NCBI GenBank assembly: GCA_937919625.1
Contig: CALFRK010000053.1
Span: forward strand, 1 to 48,769
Direction: 5' to 3'
Source: an uncultured Ilumatobacter sp.
GTDB taxonomy: Bacteria; Actinomycetota; Acidimicrobiia; Acidimicrobiales; Ilumatobacteraceae
Length of the DNA stretch: 48,769 nt
Position numbers and translations under genes: made by a program. How positions within the stretch are numbered: position 1 is the stretch's first letter; every line of letters starts with the position of its first letter. Below are positions 31,876 to 38,622 of this stretch, piece by piece. The notes under the pieces were generated by a model that was not told the DNA's origin, ran no database searches, and saw only the letters and a list, made by a program, of their open reading frames with translations.

Positions 31876-32676
31876 TCACACTGCGGCGCCGAGTTCGGTC
31901 AGCATCCGGTGCCGCAGCTTCGCAAGATCAGCGAGCGCCAACGCCAGGCCCACATGGGCGGTACTGAAGGTCGCCGCCGCGTTCGCCAGCACCTCGGGCC
32001 GACACCGGGCAAACAAGTTCACCAGCACGGCCCGGTGCGGCGCCCGGAACTCGCCACTGTCGAAGCCTTGAGCGAGGCGCCGCACGAACGTGTGGGCATC
32101 GGCGGTGAGAAGATGAGTCAGCTCGGGAGGCACCGGCAACTCGGGCAGATTGGCAACAGCTTCGGCGGATGCGATCGCCCGGGTCGTCGCCGCCAGCGAC
32201 GGGACATGATCGACCAACCAAACGGCGAGCGGCCCACCGGCGATCGCGGTGCGTGCACGACGTGTGGCGTCGCCACGGTGGCGTTGCAGCTGTTCGACCA
32301 GAGCATCCGGCGGCACTCGCATCCCACCCTCGATCACGGTCAGCACCCACTCGTCTTCAAGCACTGGCCACTCGGCCACCACGGTGCGCCACGTCGCCAC
32401 AGCGGCGGCGTTGCAGTACAAGCGCTCGTCCGGATCGGGCATCTGGAGTTGACCTGCAGGAGCGCCGGCGACGAAAGCTGCGCGGCGGGCGGCGGCCACG
32501 CTGCTAACGGCTGCCAGCATCCGAGAGGCGTCATCGGGACGAACGGCATCGTCGATCAGGTCGGCTACAGGACCCGGTGGAGGGATCGGGGGCTGGCGGC
32601 GATCGGTGCCGAGCAACGCCGCCGTAACCAGCTCGTGCCAGTAAGACTCGAGGTCCGTGCTCACGCCCGTGCTCAC
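31876..32676 (-). CDS. DUF5691-type protein of the SWIM/MoxR/VWA cluster
   Basis: This 266-aa protein is mostly helical and Ala-rich and matches the DUF5691-type proteins that accompany SWIM-domain genes in actinobacteria. No catalytic motif is evident. The block SYWHELVTAALLGTDRRQPP at the N-terminus is the most family-like part. The GTG start at 32676 overlaps the stop of the SWIM gene (GTGA), so the two are coupled. The upstream frame to 32772 is antisense and not used. A C-terminal segment LANAAATFSTAHVGLALALADL is followed directly by the stop and then by element E. Its biochemical role is unknown. Confidence 0.85.
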   Translation of the reverse strand: MSTGVSTDLESYWHELVTAALLGTDRRQPPIPPPGPVADLIDDAVRPDDASRMLAAVSSVAAARRAAFVAGAPAGQLQMPDPDERLYCNAAAVATWRTVVAEWPVLEDEWVLTVIEGGMRVPPDALVEQLQRHRGDATRRARTAIAGGPLAVWLVDHVPSLAATTRAIASAEAVANLPELPVPPELTHLLTADAHTFVRRLAQGFDSGEFRAPHRAVLVNLFARCRPEVLANAAATFSTAHVGLALALADLAKLRHRMLTELGAAV

Positions 32677-34097
32677 GACGCGCCCACGAACGTGGCCTCG
32701 GCCCGCGGCCCGAGATCGAGGGTGCGGTCGGGCAGATGCACCGTGAGGAGGCGGACACCCCACGGGGTCCACTCGATCGTCATGCCGACCAGCATCTCGC
32801 CGGAGGACGCCGCTCCGACGCTGGCCGCCAGCAGGATTCCGAGCGCTCGATCATCACCCTGCAAGGGCAGCGAGCCCGTGGCATCGGTCAGCACCCATCG
32901 GCCATCGAGTACCGACGGCGTCGCTCGGATCGTCGCCGGAAAACGCTCGAGCCACGGCTCGGCGGCGACGGCCTGACCGATCTCGTCGCACGCGTCGACG
33001 ATCGTGACCGCCTTCGGCGTCGCGAACGGCAGCGGATCGGCGTAGCGCCGCCCGGCCAGGGCCCGCAGTGATCCACCCGGATACCGGTGTAGGTCGGCGT
33101 GCACCACGGTGCCGACCGTTAACGAGTCGTCGAGGCTCTGCTGGTATGCGGCGAATGACAACAACATCGCCCACCTTCCAGACCGCCCACCGCGCAGCCA
33201 GAGGCGCCGCACTTCGATTCGGTCTTCGCGAGTGTCACTGCGTCCAGCGACGAACCACTCGTCGGTTTCTGGAACCCCGCCGAGGACATCGGCGTGGCGG
33301 ACCTGCCACCCCGAAGCGGTCGCGACAGCATCGGCGAGCTCGCTGGGCATCGTCGGCAGCCGTCGTCCGGCCTGGGCGATCAGGTGCAACAGACCGAGCT
33401 CGGCCAACACCTCGGCGTGCCAGTCGGGGCTGGCCCCGACGAGGCCGGCCAGCCGCCGCACCCGGTTGGCGAGCGCGCCCGCCCGAGCGTCGACCAGGCG
33501 AGCGGCCAGTTGATCCCATGTGCCGTAGCGGGCGAGCGCCGGGTCGGCCAGACCCGTACGCATCCGGTCTTCGAGCCAACGGTCGAGCTCGACCAAACCT
33601 TCCATCATGCGGGCGACGCGTTCGTCACGCGATCGGTCGAGCTGGTCGCGATCGGTAGGCGACGAATCGTCGCCGCCCAGTTGGTCACCCGCCGAGCCGG
33701 GCACCGCTCCCTCAGGCGGCTCACCAGGACTGGTGTCGGAACCAGCTGCGGCGCCGGTCGGCCGACGATCGCGCCGGTCGATCCACGACTCGACCGACTT
33801 AGGCCGTGACGACACGGGCACTGCACCGCGTACCCACAACAGCAACAGCGCCAGGGCGTGCTTGCACGGGTGCTTGCGGCTGGGGCAACTGCACCGCCAC
33901 GCCACCTCGACGTGATCGACGGCGGTGTCGTAGGGCTCGGCGCCCGAGCCGCGACACCGCCCCCACAACGCCCGCTGGTCGCCGCCCAGTGCCGACCAGC
34001 GATCCCGTTCGGCCAATGGTTCGGCAGCGGCGACCGATCTTGGTGAGGGCGCGACAGCTGCGACCTGTTCGACGGTCCATCGCTTCAACTCAGCCAC
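32673..34097 (-). CDS. SWIM zinc-finger protein
   Basis: The 474-aa protein has a SWIM zinc finger near its N-terminus: Cys69, Cys71, Cys78 and His80 in the CxCx6CxH arrangement, preceded by the usual strand (HVEVAWR). SWIM fingers bind DNA or proteins. A low-complexity Pro/Asp/Ser-rich linker follows (about residues 110-150), then a long mixed region with no motif I recognise. It heads the cluster: DUF5691 overlaps its stop by 4 nt. GTG 34097 is chosen because a TACCGT box lies 6 nt upstream and the N-terminus ELKRWTVEQVAAVAP begins the conserved region. Confidence 0.9.
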   Translation of the reverse strand: MAELKRWTVEQVAAVAPSPRSVAAAEPLAERDRWSALGGDQRALWGRCRGSGAEPYDTAVDHVEVAWRCSCPSRKHPCKHALALLLLWVRGAVPVSSRPKSVESWIDRRDRRPTGAAAGSDTSPGEPPEGAVPGSAGDQLGGDDSSPTDRDQLDRSRDERVARMMEGLVELDRWLEDRMRTGLADPALARYGTWDQLAARLVDARAGALANRVRRLAGLVGASPDWHAEVLAELGLLHLIAQAGRRLPTMPSELADAVATASGWQVRHADVLGGVPETDEWFVAGRSDTREDRIEVRRLWLRGGRSGRWAMLLSFAAYQQSLDDSLTVGTVVHADLHRYPGGSLRALAGRRYADPLPFATPKAVTIVDACDEIGQAVAAEPWLERFPATIRATPSVLDGRWVLTDATGSLPLQGDDRALGILLAASVGAASSGEMLVGMTIEWTPWGVRLLTVHLPDRTLDLGPRAEATFVGAS

Positions 34098-34103
34098 GGA
34101 CTC

Positions 34104-34109
34104 ACGGTA
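34104..34109 (-). promoter_or_regulatory. -10 box (TACCGT) for SWIM-DUF5691 operon
   Basis: TACCGT on the minus strand ends 6 nt before the GTG at 34097. It lies only 33 nt from the opposing promoter of the SRPBCC gene. Confidence 0.5.
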
Positions 34110-34142
34110 GCCAGCGGGTGTTCCAACGATCGCCAGTTCAGT

Positions 34143-34148
34143 TACTGT
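34143..34148 (+). promoter_or_regulatory. -10 box (TACTGT) for SRPBCC gene
   Basis: TACTGT ends 8 nt before the ATG at 34157 with no ribosome binding site between. Confidence 0.45.
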
Positions 34149-34156
34149 CACCGGTT

Positions 34157-34603
34157 ATGACCGAACGTGTGGTTTCCGTATCCCGAGTCATCAAGGCATC
34201 GCCAGAGGCGATCTTCGACGTGCTGGTCGACCCTGCCCGCCACTGCGAGATCGATGGATCGGGCATGGTCCAGAAGCTGCGTGGGGAATCGAAACGGCTC
34301 GAACTCGGTTCCAAGTTCGGCATGGACATGAAGATGGGAATCCTCCCGTATCGCATAACGAGCACCGTCAAGGAGTTCGACGAGAATCGGCTGATCGCGT
34401 GGGCGCACCTCGGTAAGCACCGTTGGCGCTACGAGCTCGAGCCGGTCGTCGAGAGCGACGGCGGCGGTACGAAGGTGACCGAAAGCTTCGACTGGTCCAC
34501 ATCAGCGTCGCCCAAGTTCATCGAGTTGATGGGATACCCGAAGAAACACCCGGCCAACATGGAGGCGACGCTCGAACGGCTCGCCTCCGTAGTCGAATCC
34601 TGA
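34157..34603 (+). CDS. SRPBCC-family (polyketide cyclase/dehydrase-like) protein
   Basis: The 148-aa protein fits the START/SRPBCC helix-grip fold, which binds hydrophobic ligands in a deep pocket. The first strand and helix read VVSVSRVIKASPEAIFDVLVDPARH, and later strands include ENRLIAWAHLG and RYELEPV. The family-like TKVTESFDW strand follows, and the long C-terminal helix is complete. The ligand is unknown. The start ATG follows a TACTGT box by 8 nt. Its last codons and stop belong to the first unit of a 15-bp tandem repeat that continues after the gene. Confidence 0.85.
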   Translation: MTERVVSVSRVIKASPEAIFDVLVDPARHCEIDGSGMVQKLRGESKRLELGSKFGMDMKMGILPYRITSTVKEFDENRLIAWAHLGKHRWRYELEPVVESDGGGTKVTESFDWSTSASPKFIELMGYPKKHPANMEATLERLASVVES

Positions 34604-34634
34604 CCGATCGAATCCTGACCGATCGAATCCTGAC
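34593..34634. repeat. 15-bp tandem duplication at the 3' end of the SRPBCC gene
   Basis: TCGAATCCTGACCGA is repeated 2.8 times. The first unit contains the TGA stop of the SRPBCC gene, and each following unit offers the same TGA in the same frame because 15 is a multiple of 3. Confidence 0.95.
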
Positions 34635-34652
34635 CCACACGAGGTTCCCACC

Positions 34653-34967
34653 ATGACAACCGATGCCATCCACTTCTATTGGCGACCGGGATGCGGCTTC
34701 TGCTCGATGCTGCGCCGTGGCCTCGACAAGGCCGGTATCAAAACCGTCGATCACAACATCTGGGAAAGTCCCGATGACGCGGCGACCGTGCGGTTTTACG
34801 CCAACGGCAACGAAACCGTGCCAACCGTCGTGATCGGCGAGGTCGGCATGGTCAATCCGTCAACCAAACAGGTCGCCCAGTATCTCGCACAGTCGGCCCC
34901 GCATTTGCTCCCCGAGGGCCACGAAGCTTCCAAGCCAGGGTTGGTCGGCCGCTTGTTCGGTGGCTGA
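34653..34967 (+). CDS. Glutaredoxin-like (mycoredoxin-type) protein
   Basis: The 104-aa protein has a thioredoxin fold with the active site CGFC near residues 14-17, set in FYWRPGCGFCSML. The cis-Pro is in ETVPTVVIG. The GMVNPS motif follows, as in glutaredoxins and mycoredoxins (usual GxxxxxPS). In actinobacteria such proteins commonly reduce mixed disulfides of mycothiol; use of mycothiol here is an inference. The 20-residue C-terminal tail is basic and unusual. The ATG at 34653 has GAGG 8 nt upstream. Confidence 0.87.
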   Translation: MTTDAIHFYWRPGCGFCSMLRRGLDKAGIKTVDHNIWESPDDAATVRFYANGNETVPTVVIGEVGMVNPSTKQVAQYLAQSAPHLLPEGHEASKPGLVGRLFGG

Positions 34968-34998
34968 ATTCTCGACCAAGCGTTACTGAAGGCGCCTC

Positions 34999-35445
34999 TT
35001 AGGTCGTGCAGGTCGCGCAGGTGCCATAGATGTCGACTGAGTGATGAAGCGGGGAGAACCCGAGCACCGATGCGACGTCGTCAAACGTGAGGTCCATCGC
35101 AGCCTCGACACCGTCGGGCAGGGTGACGTCGAGAACGATCCCGCACGACTCGCAGATCAGGTGATGGTGATGTTCGGTCAGGTGTTCGTCGAGCTCGAAC
35201 AGGGCGTGATCGCCGAGATGCACCAGGCGCCGCACGACCCCGACATCGATCAGCACCGACAAGCTGCGATAGGCGCTGCTCTGGGCGAGCGAATCGTCCG
35301 CCGCCAGTAGGTCGGGCAGCGTGATCGGTGCGGCGGCGACAGCCAGCGCGTCGACCACGGCGCGACGGTTGGCGGTGTACTGCTGCTCGTGATCGGCGAG
35401 TCGACCAGCGACGGCGCGATGCAGATCGACGCCGTCAGTACCCAT
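34999..35445 (-). CDS. zur: Fur-family zinc uptake regulator
   Basis: This 148-aa protein is a Fur-family repressor. The winged helix (about 25-85) contains SSAYRSLSVLIDVGVVRR. The metal-sensing region includes HHHHLIC (92-98). Two Cys pairs, C98-ESC101 and C143-ATC146, form the structural zinc site. The gene lies directly downstream of znuC, overlapping it by 11 nt, and a perfect Fur/Zur-type box stands between znuC and znuA. With zinc bound it should shut off the importer genes and its own operon. ATG 35445 begins the family-like N-terminus; the longer frame runs through the znuC His-rich tail region in another frame. Confidence 0.93.
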   Translation of the reverse strand: MGTDGVDLHRAVAGRLADHEQQYTANRRAVVDALAVAAAPITLPDLLAADDSLAQSSAYRSLSVLIDVGVVRRLVHLGDHALFELDEHLTEHHHHLICESCGIVLDVTLPDGVEAAMDLTFDDVASVLGFSPLHHSVDIYGTCATCTT

Positions 35446-36298
35446 CGAGGTGGCTCTGTTGGTGACCATGATCGAGCCCATGACCGTGCTCGTGCTGGTG
35501 TTGGTGAGCGCCATGGTGCGGCACCAGTTCGGGTGCATGCGGTTCGCCATGATCGTGGCCGTGATCGTCGATCACGATCGACGTGCCGTCGTCGCGGATC
35601 AAGCGTCCGCCGAACGCCTCGGCCAGCAATGTCGGCACCAGCACATCGTGCGGGGTGCCATCGGCGAGCACACACCCGGCCATCAGCATCACACGATCGG
35701 CCCGTCGTGCCTCGGCCAGATGGTGTGTGGAGAAAACCACCGTGCCGCCGGCGGCCGCATGCTGCTCGATGACTTCAAGGATCCGGAGCTGGCTCGGAAG
35801 ATCCAGCCCGGTGATCGGCTCGTCGAGCAACAGCAAATCCGGTCGAGCAGCCACAGCTTGGGCAACGAGTACACGCTGCTGCTGCCCCCCGGAGAGGTCG
35901 CCGAATGAACGACGCCGCAAGCTGGTCACCTCGAGCAGTTCGGCTGCCCAGTCGATGCATTCACGATCGTCCCGGCGGATCCGACCCAGCAAGCCACGCC
36001 GTTGATAGCGCCCCATCCGCAACACCTCGTCGACCGAGAGCGGCATCCAGCGATGGTGGTCGCGGTGCTGCGCCACCATCGCAACCGTGCCGTTCACGAT
36101 GATCGTGCCCTCCTCTGGCGTGACCAGCCCGGCCAACAGCGAGAGCATGGACGTCTTGCCGCTGCCGTTCGAGCCGACCAGCGCCACGGTTGCTCCGCGA
36201 TCGAGCTCGAACGATGTCGGGGCAAGGGCCACCACGGGCCCGTAATGAACGCATACGTCGAGGGCGGTGGCGAGTTGAGTGTCGTCGGTGGTTGGCAT
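35435..36298 (-). CDS. znuC: Zinc ABC transporter ATPase with His-rich tail
   Basis: The 287-aa protein is the ATP-binding subunit of the zinc importer. Walker A is GSNGSGKT at 42-49; the signature LSGGQQQR and Walker B LLLLDEP are present, with the H-loop in VVFSTHHLAEA. The last 44 residues contain 14 His, several as HGHDHG- and HQHQHEH-like runs, which suggests a cytosolic zinc-binding tail. Such tails are more usual on ZnuA or on CDF proteins. It is divergent from znuA and precedes zur. ATG 36298 is preferred; the long upstream frame overlaps the divergent gene. Confidence 0.93.
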   Translation of the reverse strand: MPTTDDTQLATALDVCVHYGPVVALAPTSFELDRGATVALVGSNGSGKTSMLSLLAGLVTPEEGTIIVNGTVAMVAQHRDHHRWMPLSVDEVLRMGRYQRRGLLGRIRRDDRECIDWAAELLEVTSLRRRSFGDLSGGQQQRVLVAQAVAARPDLLLLDEPITGLDLPSQLRILEVIEQHAAAGGTVVFSTHHLAEARRADRVMLMAGCVLADGTPHDVLVPTLLAEAFGGRLIRDDGTSIVIDDHGHDHGEPHAPELVPHHGAHQHQHEHGHGLDHGHQQSHLDGY

Positions 36299-36311
36299 GA
36301 GAGTGGTTCCC

Positions 36312-36317
36312 ACTCTA
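36312..36317 (-). promoter_or_regulatory. -10 box (TAGAGT) for znuC-zur
   Basis: TAGAGT on the minus strand lies 13 nt before the znuC ATG. The Zur box at 36324-36338 would fall between its -10 and -35 positions. The sequence between it and the ATG contains a short inverted repeat (36300-36316). Confidence 0.4.
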
Positions 36318-36322
36318 GCATG
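36317..36322 (+). promoter_or_regulatory. -10 box (TAGCAT) for leaderless znuA-znuB
   Basis: TAGCAT ends 6 nt before the third in-frame ATG at 36329. This favours 36329 over 36320 or 36323 as the znuA start. Confidence 0.45.
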
Positions 36323-36323
36323 A

Positions 36324-36338
36324 TGAGAATGATTCTCA
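36324..36338. promoter_or_regulatory. Zur box between znuC and znuA
   Basis: TGAGAATGATTCTCA is a perfect 7-1-7 palindrome of the Fur/Zur type, close to the actinobacterial Zur form TGAAAATNATTTTCA. It overlaps the presumed znuA transcription start and the first znuA codons and lies just upstream of the znuC -10, so one bound Zur dimer pair could block both directions. Confidence 0.88.
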
Positions 36339-37213
36339 GCCGCCGAACAGTCGCACTCGTGGCCTGCACGACGGCCGTACTCGGCGGGTGCTCCAGTGAG
36401 AACGGGACAACGGCGTTCACCCCGGTCCCGATCGTCGCCACAACGAGCATCTGGGCCGACATCGCCTCCAACGTGACGTGCGGCGAGTTGGTGCCGGCGC
36501 TGATCCCGGCCGGAGCCGACCCGCACACGTTCGAACCGTCGTTGCGCGACCGTGAACTGATCGATGGTCCAGCCGTAATCATCGCCAACGGAGGCGGGCT
36601 CGAGGGGCCCGTCGGCGTGCTGCTCGATGCGGTTGACGATCCGCCGTTGACGACGGTGTTCGAGATGACCAACGGGGTCGCCATGGTCGACGACGACCCA
36701 CACATCTGGCAGGACCCAACGATCATCGCCGCCGCCATCGACTCGATCAAGGCTGGAGCGATCGCCGTCGATCGCGACCCCGACGAGATCGCCCGCTGTA
36801 CCGCCGACTACCGCTCCGAACTGCTCGCGCTCGACGCCGAGATCACCGAATTGTTGGCGCCGATCGCTTCCGCTGACCGCCTCATGGTCACCAGTCACGA
36901 CTCGCTTGCGTATTTCGCGGATCGCTACGACCTCGAGATCGTCGGCACGGTGATCCCCTCGACGAACACACTTGCCGAAACCAACGCCGCCGACCTGGCC
37001 GCCCTCGCCGACACGATCACACAACTCGACGTGCGAGTGGTGTTCACCGAGCAACTGGAGTCGAGCAACGATGCCAACCGGCTGGCCGAACGGCTGGGCG
37101 TGCGAGTGGTGCCGCTCGTCACCGATTCCGTCACCGACGATCCGGCAACCGACACATATGTCGAGATGATGCGCTTCAACGCCGCCGCGATCGCAGAGGC
37201 ACTGGCACCGTGA
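36329..37213 (+). CDS. znuA: Zinc ABC transporter substrate-binding lipoprotein
   Basis: From ATG 36329 the protein is 294 aa. Its N-terminus is a short lipoprotein signal (SRRTVALVACTTAVLGGC) with lipobox LGGC and acyl-modified Cys21. The mature part is a cluster A-I metal-binding protein. Expected ligand positions are His in DPHTFEPS, His in DPHIWQDP, His in TSHDSLAYF and an acid in VTDSVTDD. It carries zinc (possibly manganese) to ZnuBC at the membrane. The Zur box favours zinc. The start choice rests on the TAGCAT box and on the normal length of the signal peptide. Its stop overlaps the znuB start (GTGA). Confidence 0.93.
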   Translation: MILSRRTVALVACTTAVLGGCSSENGTTAFTPVPIVATTSIWADIASNVTCGELVPALIPAGADPHTFEPSLRDRELIDGPAVIIANGGGLEGPVGVLLDAVDDPPLTTVFEMTNGVAMVDDDPHIWQDPTIIAAAIDSIKAGAIAVDRDPDEIARCTADYRSELLALDAEITELLAPIASADRLMVTSHDSLAYFADRYDLEIVGTVIPSTNTLAETNAADLAALADTITQLDVRVVFTEQLESSNDANRLAERLGVRVVPLVTDSVTDDPATDTYVEMMRFNAAAIAEALAP

Positions 37214-38061
37214 ACTGGCTGCAACATCCGATCGATTGGTGGATCACGCCGTTCACCGACAATCCGTTCCTTCGTGATGCCCTGTGGGCTGCCCTGCTGA
37301 GCGTGGTCTGTACGAGTGTGATCGGCACATGGGTCGTGCTGCGCGGCCTCAGCTTTCTCGGTGACGCCCTGGCGCACGGCGTACTGCCCGGCATCGCGAT
37401 CGCCTTCGTACTCGGCCACAACACCACGGTCGGCGCCCTGATCGCGGCGCTGGCAATGGTCGCCGGGGTGCAACTGATCCGCAGCGCCTCACCCCTCCCC
37501 GATGACGCCTCGATCGGCGTGCTGTTCGTCGGATTTTTGGCGCTCGCGGTGGTCGTGATGTCGGCCCAACAAGGGCGCGGTGCCGGCGACCTCACGCGCT
37601 TCCTGTTCGGTTCGATCAATGCCGTCGACTCTGGCGACCTGCGGACGTTGCTGGCCGTGGCATCCATCACGGTCGGCGGCGTGATCGTGCTGCACCGGGC
37701 CCTGCTGGTCAGCACGTTCGACGTCACCCAGGCCAAGCTGATCGGCTTCCGACCGCAGCTGACCCACTTCACGCTGTTGGTACTGCTCGCCTTATCGATC
37801 GTCGCCTCGTTCGAGACGGTCGGCAGCCTGCTCGTGTTCGCCTTCTTAATCGCTCCTCCGGCAACCGCCTCGCTACTGGTCAAGCGGGTACCGCTGATCA
37901 TGATCACCGCCGTTGCAATCGGGGCCGTCAGCGCCGTCGTCGGTCTGTTGGTCAGCTATCACCACGCCACCGCGACCGGCGCCACGATGGCGCTGGTGAC
38001 CGTGATCATCTTCGTGCTCACGCTGCTCGGCCAGCGAGTCGTGCAGATAGTACGAACGTGA
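37210..38061 (+). CDS. znuB: Zinc ABC transporter permease
   Basis: This 283-aa membrane protein belongs to the ABC-3 permease family. It has eight or nine hydrophobic segments, with the family block LRGLSFLGDALAHGVLPGIAIAF early in the protein. The FETVGSLLVFAFLIAPPATA block in the sixth helix region is also diagnostic. It pairs with ZnuC and receives metal from ZnuA. GTG start overlapping the znuA stop by 4 nt shows translational coupling. It runs convergent to the HNH gene, with 4 nt between the stops. Confidence 0.94.
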   Translation: MNWLQHPIDWWITPFTDNPFLRDALWAALLSVVCTSVIGTWVVLRGLSFLGDALAHGVLPGIAIAFVLGHNTTVGALIAALAMVAGVQLIRSASPLPDDASIGVLFVGFLALAVVVMSAQQGRGAGDLTRFLFGSINAVDSGDLRTLLAVASITVGGVIVLHRALLVSTFDVTQAKLIGFRPQLTHFTLLVLLALSIVASFETVGSLLVFAFLIAPPATASLLVKRVPLIMITAVAIGAVSAVVGLLVSYHHATATGATMALVTVIIFVLTLLGQRVVQIVRT

Positions 38062-38065
38062 CTCG

Positions 38066-38521
38066 TTAGTCGGCGCGCAGGATCAGCAGGTATTGACCAC
38101 CGCCCGACTCGATCAGGGCGGAGACTGTCAGACCGGGTTCGAGTCGCGAGACTCGATCAACCAGCCATTCTGCGGCGACCTCGGCATCCTCACTGGTCGG
38201 GCAGCGCGCCATAACCTCACGCCCCCCTTTGCGCTGCAAACGGTCGACGCTGGTGATAATCACGGCCGGGTCGCCGACAAACAGGTGATCGGCCCACACA
38301 ATCTCAGGCTTGACCGAACCCTTGCCGGTGTTGCATCCGCGATGGGCAAGTCGGTCGGGCGACTCTGGCTTGCCCTTGTTCTTCTTGGCTCGACGATCTG
38401 TAATGCGGCTGTCGATGCTGGGTCCCCGCGAATCATTGACCGACATGTCTCGATCGACCAGGTCGTCACACAGCCAACAGCGCCAACCGTCACGTTCGCC
38501 GACAACCTCCAACCTGCTCAC
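38066..38521 (-). CDS. HNH-type nuclease-like protein
   Basis: From GTG 38521 the protein is 151 aa. The N-terminal half has WRCWLCDD, a CxxC pair, and later LAHRGCNTGKG, a typical HNH ending in which a His and a Cys/Asn complete the metal site. Between them is a basic segment (DRRAKKNKGKP). The first catalytic His of the HNH core is not obvious, so nuclease activity is uncertain. The C-terminal half is an unrelated mixed alpha/beta region. The start is set by a TACGGT box 7 nt upstream; GTG 38530 lies within that box and is rejected. Palindromic element F lies just upstream. Confidence 0.72.
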   Translation of the reverse strand: MSRLEVVGERDGWRCWLCDDLVDRDMSVNDSRGPSIDSRITDRRAKKNKGKPESPDRLAHRGCNTGKGSVKPEIVWADHLFVGDPAVIITSVDRLQRKGGREVMARCPTSEDAEVAAEWLVDRVSRLEPGLTVSALIESGGGQYLLILRAD

Positions 38522-38528
38522 GACCAGC

Positions 38529-38534
38529 ACCGTA
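38529..38534 (-). promoter_or_regulatory. -10 box (TACGGT) for HNH gene
   Basis: TACGGT on the minus strand ends 7 nt before the GTG at 38521. Element F begins 1 nt further upstream and would cover the spacer and -35 region. Confidence 0.45.
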
Positions 38535-38535
38535 A

Positions 38536-38559
38536 CGGAAAGGTGTCAGACCCTTTCCG
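38536..38559. repeat. Palindromic element F (short)
   Basis: CGGAAAGGTGTC and GACCCTTTCCG pair with one mismatch around a one-base centre. The GGTGTC-A-GACC core resembles the other elements, but the arms are shorter and different. It lies in the divergent region between the HNH gene and cbs, unlike most members, which sit at gene 3' ends. Confidence 0.75.
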
Positions 38560-38610
38560 CTCGACATCGTTCTGTTTCCTTCGAAGGAATCAGACGGGGG
38601 AACAGGTGGC

Positions 38611-38616
38611 TACGCT
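38611..38616 (+). promoter_or_regulatory. -10 box (TACGCT) for cbs
   Basis: TACGCT ends 6 nt before the cbs ATG at 38623 with no ribosome binding site, consistent with a leaderless transcript. Confidence 0.5.
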
Positions 38617-38622
38617 CGGCCT

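Noticed and set aside
31175-32071. Full 298-codon reading of the acetyltransferase frame
   Set aside because: After 31815 it crosses element E and then runs antisense to the DUF5691 gene; the last 85 residues are not acetyltransferase-like.
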